Assembly (NCBI RefSeq): GCF_947488565.1
Contig: NZ_CANKZC010000001.1
Coordinates: 372,001 to 436,000 of the forward strand
DNA from: an uncultured Psychrobacter sp.
GTDB lineage: Bacteria > Pseudomonadota > Gammaproteobacteria > Pseudomonadales > Moraxellaceae
Direction of reading: 5' to 3'
DNA length: 64,000 nucleotides
The notes under the pieces were generated by a model, which had not been told where the DNA came from, did not search any database, and saw only the letters and a list, made by a program, of their open reading frames with translations. Positions 18,247 through 27,953 of this stretch are shown in pieces (position 1 is the first letter of the stretch; the number at the start of each line of letters is the position of its first letter). The translations under genes were made by a program, and so were the position numbers.

Positions 18247-18590
18247 GTTGCTATCCTTTGTTAATTGCTAATTGTCTATGATGAAATGCCACTGTATCTA
18301 GCGCATGCTAAACGTTCTTAGAAGCTTAAAGTTACTTATTTATACTTACAGTCTGCACTTACAGTTTACTTTGACAGCGATTGTTTTGTTCGGACGTCAT
18401 TCATCGACAAGTTATCAAGCGATTAAAATAAAAACATCAAAAAGTACTTTGATACCTTGTGATTATAGCAGCCTAATTCTATAATAATAATTGATGATTT
18501 TTATCTATTCACAAACTTTTATTTCTAATATATAACGAATAGACAAGCCAACTTTTATTTATAGCTTATTTTGAAGCTAAGGACATCGGT
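18247..18590. promoter_or_regulatory. Divergent promoter region leuC / LysR-type regulator
   Basis: This 344-bp gap holds the start regions of both leuC (minus) and the regulator (plus). It is AT-rich near the regulator start, with stretches such as TAATAATAATTGATG around 18481-18496. LysR-type regulators usually bind such divergent regions, but no site was pinned down by eye. Confidence 0.45.
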
Positions 18591-19463
18591 GTGAATACCA
18601 CTAATTTGACGACGTTTGTGACTGTTATGCAAACAGGTAGCATCTCAGGCGCAGCAGAAAAGCTATTTATCACTCAACCTGCTGTCAGTAAACGTATCAA
18701 AAACCTAGAGGACGAGTTCAATATCGTCCTTTTTGATACAGTAGGTCGAGGTATCGTACCGACTCAAGCAGCAAGTGAGATGCTACCACATGCCAAACGC
18801 TGGTTAGAAGATTATGAAAATTTTAAAATAAACTTGCAACACTCTAAGCAAATGGTCTCTGGCAAGTTGGTCATCGGTACAAGTCATCATATTGGTTTGC
18901 ATCATCTTGCACCAGTACTAAAAGATTTTATCCAAAGTTATCCTGCTGTACAGCTCGAAGTCCATTTTGTGGATTCAGAAGAAGCGCACAAGGCGGTTCT
19001 TGATGGCAATTTGTCTTTGGCTTTTTTGACGTTACCACCTGTTTATGACAAGCGTCTAACCTATCATACATTGTGGTCAGATCCATTATATTTTATGACA
19101 GGTACGCTGTCGCCATTAGCCACAAAAACCAATGTAACTTTAGAGCAGTTGGCTCATTATCCTGCTATTCTGCCCTCTGCTAATACTTTTACCAGTCAAA
19201 TTACTTTGGCTGAGTTCGCCAAACACAATTTAAAACCTTATGCGACAATGAGTACCAACCCTCTAGAATCCATTCGCATGCTCGTGTCAGTGGGACTTGG
19301 ATGGTCTGTATTACCGCAAACGTTAATCAGTCAAGATTTAGAACGTATTAATATGGCCGATAATATCGAGCTACAGCGCTATCTAGGCGTCGTTATCAAT
19401 CCAAAGCTTACACGCTCAAGTAGCGTTGAGGCACTGTTAGAATTGCTTGCTCCTATCGATTAG
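18591..19463 (+). CDS. LysR-type transcriptional regulator, divergent from leuC
   Basis: A 290-residue regulator with the usual N-terminal winged helix-turn-helix (FVTVMQTGSISGAAEKLF, ITQPAVSKRIKNLEDEF) and a periplasmic-binding-protein-like effector domain from about residue 90. The start is a GTG at 18591, preceded by AAGGA in the right position. The divergent arrangement with leuC is the classical layout for a LysR regulator of its neighbour, so control of leucine synthesis by a pathway intermediate is a reasonable inference. The CysB/CbbR-like N-terminus (QPAVSKRIKNLE) is general to the family and does not decide the effector. Confidence 0.9.
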   Translation: MNTTNLTTFVTVMQTGSISGAAEKLFITQPAVSKRIKNLEDEFNIVLFDTVGRGIVPTQAASEMLPHAKRWLEDYENFKINLQHSKQMVSGKLVIGTSHHIGLHHLAPVLKDFIQSYPAVQLEVHFVDSEEAHKAVLDGNLSLAFLTLPPVYDKRLTYHTLWSDPLYFMTGTLSPLATKTNVTLEQLAHYPAILPSANTFTSQITLAEFAKHNLKPYATMSTNPLESIRMLVSVGLGWSVLPQTLISQDLERINMADNIELQRYLGVVINPKLTRSSSVEALLELLAPID

Positions 19464-19510
19464 TAATGTGGCCTACTGAACATAGCTACCAATACAGTCA
19501 GCAAATAAAT

Positions 19511-19534
19511 CTACCAAATAATGTTATTTGGTAG
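19511..19534. repeat. 24-bp near-continuous palindrome after the LysR gene
   Basis: CTACCAAATAA and its exact complement are separated by only two bases. It lies about 50 bp after the regulator stop codon and has no T-run, so it is either a weak terminator stem or a protein-binding site. Confidence 0.6.
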
Positions 19535-20015
19535 TTAACGGCCCACATAAAAAGCAGTGGTTCGCAATTATAACCTCTATACGTTATAATACGCTTAAGT
19601 TAATTTCGATAACATATAGTTACCATAACAGCACTGATAATTACCTATTGAATATTTTTAGTAAGTTACGATAGCCAATATACTTGTTTTGTTAATCGTT
19701 TATTTTAATTAAACGGTTTATTGATCATAGCTATTATTGTTACAGTTCTTGATAATGGTGCTTTATGTTTAATATTTACTAAATTCTACATATTTTATTC
19801 TAAACGAATAATATAGCTAATATGCAGAGTTGACAGTTTTAAATGATTGATTTTGTCCATAACGATTGATTAAAACGACTTAGAATAGGTAATTTAATTG
19901 ATGGTTGATAATGCAACATTATCGGTAAAAACAGTATCAATCATATAAAACTATAAGTAAGTACTGACTATAGATGAATCCAAATAAATCAGATACATGG
20001 CTATCAAGCTGCTCA

Positions 20016-20081
20016 ATGAAAAGTTGTTTTTCTTGCTTGTTGTGCCTACGCAGACAAATGCTGCGAAGAACAGCTTTTCAT
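20016..20081. repeat. Long imperfect hairpin upstream of putP
   Basis: ATGAAAAG at 20016-20023 pairs with CTTTTCAT at 20074-20081. The pairing continues inward with G-U tolerable mismatches (TTGTTTTTC against GAAGAACAG). An inner stem CGCAG/CTGCG (about 20049-20065) caps it. As RNA it would fold into one extended stem-loop. It could be a leader or sRNA structure, or a small palindromic repeat element. Confidence 0.5.
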
Positions 20082-20120
20082 CTCACTGTATCGTTTTTAT
20101 ATAGGATTGACTATATAAGC

Positions 20121-20153
20121 AAAAAGCCATTTTGTTCTACTTAATGGCTTTTT
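20121..20153 (+). terminator. Terminator-like hairpin between the long hairpin and putP
   Basis: AAAAAGCCATT pairs exactly with AATGGCTTTTT and is followed by more T. No annotated gene ends here, so it implies either an unannotated upstream transcript, an attenuator in a putP leader, or leftover structure. Confidence 0.65.
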
Positions 20154-20207
20154 TTGTCTTTATACATCATCTTTTGATCATAATATTTTATAGTTAAATA
20201 TAATTAA

Positions 20208-20224
20208 AACCAACAATGTTGGTT
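20208..20224 (+). promoter_or_regulatory. Palindrome adjoining the putP ribosome-binding site
   Basis: AACCAACA and TGTTGGTT form a perfect 8-1-8 inverted repeat. It ends directly against the AAGGA ribosome-binding site of putP. It could be an operator or a translational control structure. Confidence 0.4.
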
Positions 20225-20237
20225 AAGGACAGTTTAT

Positions 20238-21737
20238 ATGAATGGGATTTCTAGTGGCGTACTAATATCACTTGGCGCCTATTTTTTAGTAATGATTGGG
20301 ATTGGCATTTACGCCTACTTTAAACAAGCAAACGACACTGAAGGCTATATGCTCGGCGGCCGTAACTTGGGTCCTGCTGTTACCGCTTTATCAGCAGGTG
20401 CATCAGATATGTCAGGCTGGCTATTACTAGGTTTACCTGGGTATATGTACGCTGACGGTGTGGTCAGTGTCTGGATTGCGCTTGGTTTAACGCTTGGTGC
20501 CTTATTAAACTACATTATCGTCGCCCCGCGTCTACGTGTTTATACCGAAGTTGCTGACAATGCAATTACTCTACCCGACTATTTTGCCAATCGCTTTGAA
20601 GACAAGTCGCACATGCTACGTGTCATATCAGCATTGGTTATTATCTTGTTCTTTACCGTTTATACTGCTGCAAGCTTAGTTGGCGGTGGTAAGCTTTTTG
20701 AGAGCTCACTCAATCTATCTTATAGCACAGGACTTTGGGTAACGGCTGGTGTTGTTGTCGCCTACACCTTATTTGGTGGTTTCTTAGCAGTTTCAATGAC
20801 TGACTTTGTGCAAGGTATCATTATGTTATTTGCGATGGTCATCGTGCCGATCGTTGCCTTTACCGATCTTGGTGGCATTTCAGCTACTACACAAGCGGTT
20901 GGAAATATTGATACAAATCTGCTAAATGTTACTAGTGGTATGACTGTTATTGGTATCATCTCCTTGATGGCATGGGGGCTTGGTTATTTTGGTCAACCGC
21001 ATATTATTGTACGTTTTATGGCTATTCGTTCAGTTAAAGATGTACCGACAGCACGTAATATTGGTATGAGCTGGATGGTCGTTAGTCTTATTGGTTCATT
21101 GATGACTGGTTTTGCTGGCCGTGCTTACGTACAAAAAACTGCTATGACTCTCGATGACCCCGAGACTATTTTCTTAGTATTTACGCAGTTTTTATTCCAT
21201 CCATTGGTGTCAGGTTTCTTATTGGCTGCTATTTTAGCTGCTATTATGAGTACTATCTCATCTCAGCTATTGGTGGTATCAAGCTCTTTAACAAAAGATG
21301 TCTACAAATTATTCTTTGACAAAGATGCACCAGAAGCCCGTCAAGTATTGGTCGGTCGTATCTCAGTCATCGTCGTTGCTATCGTTGCTATTATACTAGC
21401 GTCTGATCCAGATAGCTCGGTATTGAACTTGGTTTCTAATGCTTGGGCAGGATTCGGTGCAGCGTTTGGACCGCTGGTTATCTTTAGTCTTACATGGCGC
21501 GGTATGAACCGTAATGGTGCCGTTGCTGGTATGGTTGTTGGTGCATTAACAGTTATTTTATGGGTATATGGTCCATTTGAGATGAATGGTATGGCACTGA
21601 ATAGCTGGTTATATGCAATTGTCCCAGGCTTTATCTTAAGTACCATTGCTATCTTTGTAGTTAGTATGATGACTGGTGGTCCAAGACCTTCAGTATCTGC
21701 CAAATATAAAGAGATGGAGCTAAACTTAAATAAGTAA
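20238..21737 (+). CDS. putP: Sodium/proline symporter PutP
   Basis: A 499-residue integral membrane protein of the sodium:solute symporter family with about 13 hydrophobic segments. The family core GLPGYMYADG preceded by SAGASDMSGWLLLG, the GGRNLGPAVTALSAGASD stretch and WGLGYFGQPHIIVRFMAIRS match PutP-type proline transporters closely. It imports proline using the sodium gradient, for nutrition or osmoprotection. It is a single gene with a strong downstream terminator. A putA gene is not adjacent. The start ATG at 20238 has the ribosome-binding site TAAGGACAG. Confidence 0.93.
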   Translation: MNGISSGVLISLGAYFLVMIGIGIYAYFKQANDTEGYMLGGRNLGPAVTALSAGASDMSGWLLLGLPGYMYADGVVSVWIALGLTLGALLNYIIVAPRLRVYTEVADNAITLPDYFANRFEDKSHMLRVISALVIILFFTVYTAASLVGGGKLFESSLNLSYSTGLWVTAGVVVAYTLFGGFLAVSMTDFVQGIIMLFAMVIVPIVAFTDLGGISATTQAVGNIDTNLLNVTSGMTVIGIISLMAWGLGYFGQPHIIVRFMAIRSVKDVPTARNIGMSWMVVSLIGSLMTGFAGRAYVQKTAMTLDDPETIFLVFTQFLFHPLVSGFLLAAILAAIMSTISSQLLVVSSSLTKDVYKLFFDKDAPEARQVLVGRISVIVVAIVAIILASDPDSSVLNLVSNAWAGFGAAFGPLVIFSLTWRGMNRNGAVAGMVVGALTVILWVYGPFEMNGMALNSWLYAIVPGFILSTIAIFVVSMMTGGPRPSVSAKYKEMELNLNK

Positions 21738-21762
21738 GCTTATACACTGTCCTATTGCTATA

Positions 21763-21794
21763 AAAAAACCTCGTCACTATTGGCGAGGTTTTTT
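21763..21794 (+). terminator. Intrinsic terminator of putP
   Basis: AAAAAACCTCG pairs with CGAGGTTTTTT across a 10-base loop about 25 bp after the putP stop. Confidence 0.9.
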
Positions 21795-21986
21795 GTTTTC
21801 AGTTTTTTATCGATAATGACTTACCTTACACAAGTCATTTTAGCGAATGACAAATTTATCTTGATTTATAGGATGGGTATTGGATTTATCTAATAAAACG
21901 GCAAAGTTTGTTAAGGCATGCGACCATTATTATTTTTACAATTATAAATTCTGTTCGAAATAAAATCGGTACATTACAATAACCAT

Positions 21987-22018
21987 AAAAAAGCGACCTC
22001 TTATGGATCGCTTTTTTT
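21987..22018 (-). terminator. Terminator of the downstream FadL-family gene
   Basis: AAAAAGCGA pairs with TCGCTTTTT across an 11-base loop. Practically the same hairpin recurs behind the paralogous gene at 23790-23820. Confidence 0.88.
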
Positions 22019-22062
22019 ATAAAATATAGTAAGACTTATAAGATAGGTTTTTTATGGTTAGA

Positions 22063-23481
22063 TTAAAAATCTTGTTTCGCTTGGTATGATAGCTTCACAC
22101 CGACGATATAACCGTCATTGTCGTCAAAGTCAGCAACGATTTTTTCGCTTGGCAGTTGACCTTGAGCATCACCGAACCATAAGTATTTTCCACCAGCTGA
22201 GACGGCCCATTCTGGAGTGACATTATACTTAGCGCCTAGACCCACACTATAGTAGCCTTCGATAGGACCTAATGATGTCGTTGGATCTCCAGCACCGCTA
22301 TCCCAGCCAACTGTTCCACTAACGGCTAACGCAGGTGCTAAACGCTTGGCCAAGCCCAGCTCTACCTGCCACTGATCGTCGTCATAGTCGACCAAGTTTA
22401 AACCATCAGGACCATAGCTACGTTGACTAACCTCATTATATAATGGCGGTGTTATTTTAAAATCACCCCAAGGTACCCAGCGCACTTTTGCTGTAGCTAA
22501 AGTCGTTGGATTGATACCGGTTTGGAAATCAAAGTTGACCGATTCAGGAGTTGTGATTTCATATTTGCTGCTTCGATTGGCTGCGGCAGGATCACCAGCT
22601 AGAACGCCAGCTAGCGGATATGTTTCGGCTATATTCATATCATGGTCAATCTCAGAACGATACGTCAGTGCCGCTTTTAGAGCAATTTCAGGTTTGCTGT
22701 ATGACATACCTGCGATCCAACCGTAATCCATGTCAGGGTTACTGTTTGAGGTATAACCAGTCGCTGGGCCATAAGCCAGTCCGCGCAGTTTTACTTCAGA
22801 TTCAATACGCTGAGCGACCGGACCACCATATACTTGGAACTCTTTATTAGCACCGAACTTCATACCTAGAAGTCCTGTTAAGCTTTGGCTACGAACCTCT
22901 ACATTGGTATTTTCACCTGCATTACCTGCCTCAGCTTGTGCAATTGCACCCACAAGAGTAAGATCTTCTATTTGTTGTACAATTGCGTTTCTTATTTCTT
23001 CGTTAGGCTCTTGTGCAGCTTGATTCGTCAAAGCTTGTATTGTAGGAGCAATAGTTTGAGCATTGACTTGACCACCTGATAACTGAGTGATAGAAGCATT
23101 GATATCGCCTTTTGAAACGAAATTACTATCACCAGTATACTCAGCAGCAGCACCAAATGGCTCATCATATAAAAGACCAATACTAAAGGTATCATTGATA
23201 TCCGCTTTTACGCCATAACGAAAAAAATCATAAGATTCAGCAATATCGCCAGTGTCACCACCTTCAACATAAGTATTACTACTAGGCACATTATTAGCGC
23301 TATCTCTACCACTAACGTCGGCATCAATGTAAGTATAGACAGATTCGGCATAAACGCCATCTTGGAAGAAAGCAGTGACATCTTGACCCGAGCGATCAAG
23401 GCCAGCAGCGCTTGACACGCTGGCTACAGAAAGCGTTGCGATTGCTACCGCAAGTGTTTTTAAATGAAAGGTAGTGCGCAT
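22063..23481 (-). CDS. FadL/OmpP1-family outer-membrane transporter, copy 1
   Basis: This 472-residue protein has a signal peptide cleaved near SVSSAAGLDRSG and the hallmark FadL/OmpP1/TodX start (GLDRSGQDVTAFF). A 14-strand beta-barrel style sequence follows, rich in alternating aromatic and polar residues, to the C-terminal VGVKLSYQAKQDF. FadL proteins carry long-chain fatty acids and other hydrophobic compounds across the outer membrane. It is about 400 bp downstream of a close paralog in the same orientation, and each has its own terminator. The two differ mostly in an insert around residues 125-200 and in one extracellular loop near residue 290. The substrate is not predictable. Confidence 0.9.
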   Translation of the reverse strand: MRTTFHLKTLAVAIATLSVASVSSAAGLDRSGQDVTAFFQDGVYAESVYTYIDADVSGRDSANNVPSSNTYVEGGDTGDIAESYDFFRYGVKADINDTFSIGLLYDEPFGAAAEYTGDSNFVSKGDINASITQLSGGQVNAQTIAPTIQALTNQAAQEPNEEIRNAIVQQIEDLTLVGAIAQAEAGNAGENTNVEVRSQSLTGLLGMKFGANKEFQVYGGPVAQRIESEVKLRGLAYGPATGYTSNSNPDMDYGWIAGMSYSKPEIALKAALTYRSEIDHDMNIAETYPLAGVLAGDPAAANRSSKYEITTPESVNFDFQTGINPTTLATAKVRWVPWGDFKITPPLYNEVSQRSYGPDGLNLVDYDDDQWQVELGLAKRLAPALAVSGTVGWDSGAGDPTTSLGPIEGYYSVGLGAKYNVTPEWAVSAGGKYLWFGDAQGQLPSEKIVADFDDNDGYIVGVKLSYQAKQDF

Positions 23482-23883
23482 TGTATATCTCCAAACGTCC
23501 TCGTTGTTTTACCGTTTCTATAATCAGTAGGTCAGAATAATCTCCTTCCATACCTATTATTTAAACGGTCTCCTAATTTGAATAGTAATGGCTTTCTCAC
23601 ACTAAGACAACACTTAAAGCACTTTATTTCTCAAATATGACTGGACAGTTCTTAATTATTATTATGCACTTAATCGAATGTTATTGATATTCTTCTAACC
23701 GAATAACTTATGCATACCAATTTTTTGTCAACCAAATTTATACTGTCAAGAACGCTTTCAATAAATAAGTTTAATTTTAAAAAACCAATAAAAAAGCGAC
23801 CCTTATTGGATCGCTTTTTTATCATTAAATAATAAGTATTAGGTGACTATTGCTACATAGAGATAGACGTGCAATTCTTAGCA
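23482..23883. other. Intergenic region between the two FadL paralogs
   Basis: About 400 bp. It contains the terminator of copy 2 and the leader of copy 1. The bases just upstream of each ATG (around ATCTCCAAACGTCC on the plus strand) are nearly identical in the two copies, showing that the duplication included the leader. Confidence 0.6.
23790..23820 (-). terminator. Terminator of FadL-family copy 2
   Basis: AAAAAGCGA pairs with TCGCTTTTT across an 11-base loop, matching the copy 1 terminator in stem and position. Confidence 0.88.
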
Positions 23884-25257
23884 CTATTGCGCTTGGTAAG
23901 AAACTTTAACCCCTAGTAAATAACCGTCGTTGTCTTCAAAGTTGCTGACGATATCTTGGGTTGGTGTCTTACCTTTTGCATCACCAAACCATAAATACTT
24001 ACCGCCTGCTGATACTGCCCAATTTTCGGTAACATTGTATTTGGCACCAAGACCTGCACTATAGTAGCCTTCGATAGGACCTAAAGACGTGACTGGGTCA
24101 CCTGCTCCGCTATCCCACCCGATATTGCCTGTAACTGCTAATGCTGGTGTTAAGCGTTTGGCCAATCCAAGCTCAACAACCCATTGTTCATCATCATAGC
24201 TGACTAAATCTAAACCTTTGTCATCTCCAGTCAGAGCTTTACTAACTTCGTTGTAGTTTGGTGGTGTAATTGCAAAGTCGTCCCAAGGTACCCAGCGCAC
24301 TTTTGCAGTCGCCAATGTCGTTGCATTAACACCTGTTTGGAAATCTAAATTGACTGATTTTGGTGTGGTAATCTCAATTGAATTACCAACACCTACATCA
24401 AAACTTTCGCCAATCTGGGTTTTGTGGTCAATTTCAGATCGATAAGTCAGGGCGGCTTTTAAAGCAATTTCAGGCTTGCTGTACGAAGCCCCAGCTAACC
24501 AACCATAATCTTGGCTAGGGTTGATATTCGCAGTATAGCCCGAAGCTGGACCATAAGCAGCACCACGTAGCTTTACATTAGCTTCTATGCGTTGCGCAAC
24601 TGGGCCACCATACACTTGGAAGTTCTTGTTTTGACCAAACTTCATGCCCAGTATACCGGTTAGACTATGGCTACGTACCTCTACATTGGTCGCCTCACCT
24701 GCTGTATCTGCTGCCCCTTTTAGAATTTCTAGTTGAGCCAGCCCTTCTGCTATAGCTGGCTTAGCAGCGTCTGGTATATTTGGATTAGCTAGAGCGCCTT
24801 TAGCCTGAGCGATTGCACCATTTAGTGTTGCAACATTCGGAATGTCTCCTCCTGATCCACCTGCAACAATCGCATCAGCATCGTCGATTGAAACAAAGTT
24901 ATTATCGCCACTGTAAAGAGCGGCAGCACCAAATGGCTCGTCGTATAACACGCCAATACTAAAGGTGTCATTAATAACGGTTTTTACACCATAACGAAAA
25001 AAGTCGTAAGATTCCGCAATATCATCTATTTTTTTGCCTTGTACATAGTTTTCATTATTAGAACGTACCACTGCATTGTCATGGCCTGTGACATCAGCAT
25101 TAATATAGGTATAGACGGTTTCTGCATAAGTACCATCTTGTAAAAATGCAGTAACATCTTGGCCTGAGCGATCAAGACCAGCAGCGCTAGCAACGCTAGC
25201 AACAGAGAGAGCTGCAACAGCTACTGTGAGAGTTTTTAAGTGAAAAATTGCGCGCAT
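23884..25257 (-). CDS. FadL/OmpP1-family outer-membrane transporter, copy 2
   Basis: A 457-residue paralog of the preceding porin with the same signal peptide style (ASVASAAGLDRSGQDVTAFL) and the same barrel framework to the end (DNDGYLLGVKVSYQAQ). Shared anchors include YDFFRYGVK, LYDEPFGAA, TNVEVRSHSLTG, YGPASGYT and IGWDSGAGDPVTSLGPIEGYYS. The insert at about residues 130-185 is Ala-rich and bears no clear resemblance to the equivalent segment of copy 1. Gene order, shared leader and shared terminator point to tandem duplication followed by divergence of surface-exposed parts. Hydrophobic substrate uptake is the likely role. Confidence 0.9.
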   Translation of the reverse strand: MRAIFHLKTLTVAVAALSVASVASAAGLDRSGQDVTAFLQDGTYAETVYTYINADVTGHDNAVVRSNNENYVQGKKIDDIAESYDFFRYGVKTVINDTFSIGVLYDEPFGAAALYSGDNNFVSIDDADAIVAGGSGGDIPNVATLNGAIAQAKGALANPNIPDAAKPAIAEGLAQLEILKGAADTAGEATNVEVRSHSLTGILGMKFGQNKNFQVYGGPVAQRIEANVKLRGAAYGPASGYTANINPSQDYGWLAGASYSKPEIALKAALTYRSEIDHKTQIGESFDVGVGNSIEITTPKSVNLDFQTGVNATTLATAKVRWVPWDDFAITPPNYNEVSKALTGDDKGLDLVSYDDEQWVVELGLAKRLTPALAVTGNIGWDSGAGDPVTSLGPIEGYYSAGLGAKYNVTENWAVSAGGKYLWFGDAKGKTPTQDIVSNFEDNDGYLLGVKVSYQAQ

Positions 25258-25486
25258 TGTCTATCTCCAAACGTCCGCATTGTTTTACTACTTCGTCCTA
25301 TGTAGACAAGTAAGCAGTATCCGAAGTCGAAGATAGTAAAGTTTTTGGCACACTAAAACAACTGAAAAAATATATTATTTCTCTTTTATGGCTAAATAGT
25401 CATAAAAGAGTGTTTTTATGTATATATATGAATATAATAGTTTAGAGAAATTGGTCTACTTTTATAGCTAGGTATAGCTATACGCG

Positions 25487-25756
25487 CTAGTAATGCGGTG
25501 GTCTATCTGCTATGACATCGAATGGTGCAATGCCGTCGTCAGTCCTCTGGCTTTCTACTTGCTTATAGACCAGTTGGAGCTGACGCTGTAACGTATGAAT
25601 ATGCTGGTCTTGACGAGCAATTACCTCATCAAGTCGCTCTACAGTCAATTCAAGATGCGCCATGCTCATTTGTAGATCGACCATGTGTGTTTGTAGTTCA
25701 GATAGTTCTATTGCATGATCCTTTTGGTTTGCATTATTCTTTGATGCTGTCTTCAT
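25487..25756 (-). CDS. slyX: SlyX family protein
   Basis: An 89-residue protein made mostly of one coiled coil (DLQMSMAHLELTVERLDEVIARQD). It ends in the C-terminal motif PPHY, which together with the length is typical of SlyX. The function of SlyX is poorly known. The ATG at 25756 is preceded by GAGAT. It lies 230 bp upstream of the FadL copies on the same strand and divergently from uup, with no evident operon partner. Confidence 0.85.
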   Translation of the reverse strand: MKTASKNNANQKDHAIELSELQTHMVDLQMSMAHLELTVERLDEVIARQDQHIHTLQRQLQLVYKQVESQRTDDGIAPFDVIADRPPHY

Positions 25757-26006
25757 ACTTATCTCATTGTCATAATTATTTGTAGCATGGAGCTTATATT
25801 ATAGGTCATTTATAGGGAACAAAGTATTAACATAGGAATCAAAACCATCTTGCTAAAGTTTTAATCATAATAGAGGTGATAAAAAGTCATTGCTTACATT
25901 AAAGTCATCTAGCAGCATGTTATACTGTTAACAATTTGGCAATATTCTTTAAACCTCTATTGTCCACTCATTGTTTTTATCACTATATATAAGCTTAAGA
26001 TAATTT

Positions 26007-27953
26007 ATGGCACTGATACATTTAAAAAACATTCATCTCGCCTTTGGCGTCGCCCCTGTCCTCGATGGTATTGATTTTAGCATTAATGAAGGTGAGCGCG
26101 TCTGTTTGATCGGCCGCAATGGTGAAGGTAAATCTACTTTATTCAAACTCATCAACGGCTCTTTACAGCCTGATAGTGGTGAAATCATCATCAATGGTAG
26201 TGCAAGCGTAGCGATGCTTGAGCAAGATGTACCTGAAACCAGTGGTAAGATACTCGACATCGTCATGGGTGGTAGCCGCCATACCGCTGATTTACTGATT
26301 AAATACAATCAGCAAACTGACCTATGCGCAAATGGCGATATGGATGCGTGCGAGCGTATGGCAACGTTGCAACATGATATCGACGCTGTGCATGGCTGGG
26401 ATCTAGAGCGCGAAGCAAGGCGGTTAATTACAACGATGGGGCTTGATCCTGAAGATGACTTATCCTCTTTATCTGGTGGTCGTAAGCGCCGTGTGTTACT
26501 GGCACGGGCGTTAGTGACCAAGCCTGATATGCTCTTACTAGATGAGCCGACCAACCATTTAGACGTTGATAGTATTGAGTGGTTAGAGCGCTTCTTGCTT
26601 GACTGGCAAGGTCTGACTCTACTGTTTGTCACTCACGATAGAGCATTCGTTGATAAGCTTGCGACTCGCATTGTAGAGCTCGACCGCGGGCAGCTGACAA
26701 GCTATGATGTGACCCAGGGTGCAAAAGGTTATGCCCGTTACCAAGAACTCAAAGAGCAGCAGTTACTAGCAGAAGAAAAGAACAATGCCAATTTTGATAA
26801 AAAACTGGCGCAAGAAGAAGTATGGATTCGTCAAGGTATCAAAGCACGTCGTACTCGTAATGAAGGCCGCGTTCGTGAATTAAAAGCATTACGTGAAGAG
26901 CGTAGCGCACGCCGTGAGCAAGTTGGTAATGTTAATATCACCATGGGTGAAGGTGAAAAAAGTGGCAAGCTGGTCTGTAAAGTTAAAAACCTGCATTTAG
27001 AGTATGACGGTAATGTGTTGGTTGATAATTTTACAACCACTATTATGCGCGGTGACAAAATCGGCATCATAGGTCCAAATGGTGCAGGCAAAACCACACT
27101 TATTAAAGCCCTACTCGACATGTCTGATGATGAGGTAACCAAGACTGGTAGCGTTGAGCTTGGGACAAATTTGCAAATCGCTTTTTTTGATCAACTACGA
27201 GATCAGCTAGATCTTGAAGCAACTGTCGCTCAAAATGTATCAGAAGGCTCAGACTTTATCGAAGTTGGTGGTCGTAAAACCCACATCATGAGTTATTTAC
27301 AAGATTTCTTATTTGCGCCTGAGCGTGCACGTACCCCGGTTAAAGCTCTATCAGGTGGTGAGCGTAATCGTGTCTTACTGGCCAAACAACTGCTAAAACC
27401 TGCCAACATCCTAGTGCTTGATGAGCCAACCAACGACCTAGATATGGCAACCCTTGAGCTATTAGAAGAGTCGGTCAGTAGTTTTAACGGTACCATTCTC
27501 CTTATTAGCCATGATCGCTCGTTTATGGACAATGTGGTCACCTCTACTTGGGTATTTGACCAAGACGAAGATGGCAAAGGTGTGGTTAAAGAGTATGTAG
27601 GTGGTTATCAAGAGTATTTGATACAGAAAAAACGTGTCCAAGCTGCTCATGCGGCCAAATCTGCGAACAAAGCCTCTGAAAATACCAAATCTACCAATAA
27701 GCCAGCAGTGGAAAACAAACCTAAAAAAACAACTAAAAAATTAAATTTTAACGAGCAGCGTGAGCTTGATAACCTACCAAAACAGATTGCTACTCTTGAG
27801 CAAGAACAAACTCAATTACAAGAGAAACTAGCGGATGGTTCATGGTTCACCGAAGACTTCGACGCTGCAACCGTTGCAAGCGAGCGCTTATTAGTGATCG
27901 AAGATGAGATGATGAATATGCTTGAACGTTGGGAAGCCCTTGAAAACAATTAG
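26007..27953 (+). CDS. uup: ABC-F family ATPase Uup
   Basis: A 648-residue soluble protein with two ATP-binding cassettes and no membrane domain. The first has Walker A GRNGEGKST, signature LSGGRKRRVLLARAL and Walker B LLLDEPTNHLD. The second has GPNGAGKTT, LSGGERNRVLLAKQL and LVLDEPTNDLD. The linker between them (AEEKNNANFDKKLAQEEVW) is the ABC-F type P-site arm region. The C-terminal 70 residues form the coiled coil diagnostic of Uup. Uup-type ABC-F proteins act on ribosomes and structured DNA and affect transposon excision. It is monocistronic here, with a 470-bp gap after it. Confidence 0.94.
   Translation: MALIHLKNIHLAFGVAPVLDGIDFSINEGERVCLIGRNGEGKSTLFKLINGSLQPDSGEIIINGSASVAMLEQDVPETSGKILDIVMGGSRHTADLLIKYNQQTDLCANGDMDACERMATLQHDIDAVHGWDLEREARRLITTMGLDPEDDLSSLSGGRKRRVLLARALVTKPDMLLLDEPTNHLDVDSIEWLERFLLDWQGLTLLFVTHDRAFVDKLATRIVELDRGQLTSYDVTQGAKGYARYQELKEQQLLAEEKNNANFDKKLAQEEVWIRQGIKARRTRNEGRVRELKALREERSARREQVGNVNITMGEGEKSGKLVCKVKNLHLEYDGNVLVDNFTTTIMRGDKIGIIGPNGAGKTTLIKALLDMSDDEVTKTGSVELGTNLQIAFFDQLRDQLDLEATVAQNVSEGSDFIEVGGRKTHIMSYLQDFLFAPERARTPVKALSGGERNRVLLAKQLLKPANILVLDEPTNDLDMATLELLEESVSSFNGTILLISHDRSFMDNVVTSTWVFDQDEDGKGVVKEYVGGYQEYLIQKKRVQAAHAAKSANKASENTKSTNKPAVENKPKKTTKKLNFNEQRELDNLPKQIATLEQEQTQLQEKLADGSWFTEDFDAATVASERLLVIEDEMMNMLERWEALENN

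Larger units (their letters stand above)
19464..20237. other. Intergenic region with several inverted repeats
   Basis: About 770 bp without a gene, upstream of putP. It holds a 24-bp palindrome (19511-19534), an 8-8-8 inverted repeat (19567-19590), a long imperfect hairpin (20016-20081), a terminator-like stem (20121-20153) and a short palindrome against the putP ribosome-binding site (20208-20224). A hairpin followed by a terminator upstream of a gene could mark a small RNA or a leader, though neither is proven. Confidence 0.55.
21738..22062. other. Convergent intergenic region putP / porin
   Basis: About 325 bp between convergent genes. It contains one terminator for each direction (21763-21794 and 21987-22018) and nothing else recognised. 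Confidence 0.6.
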
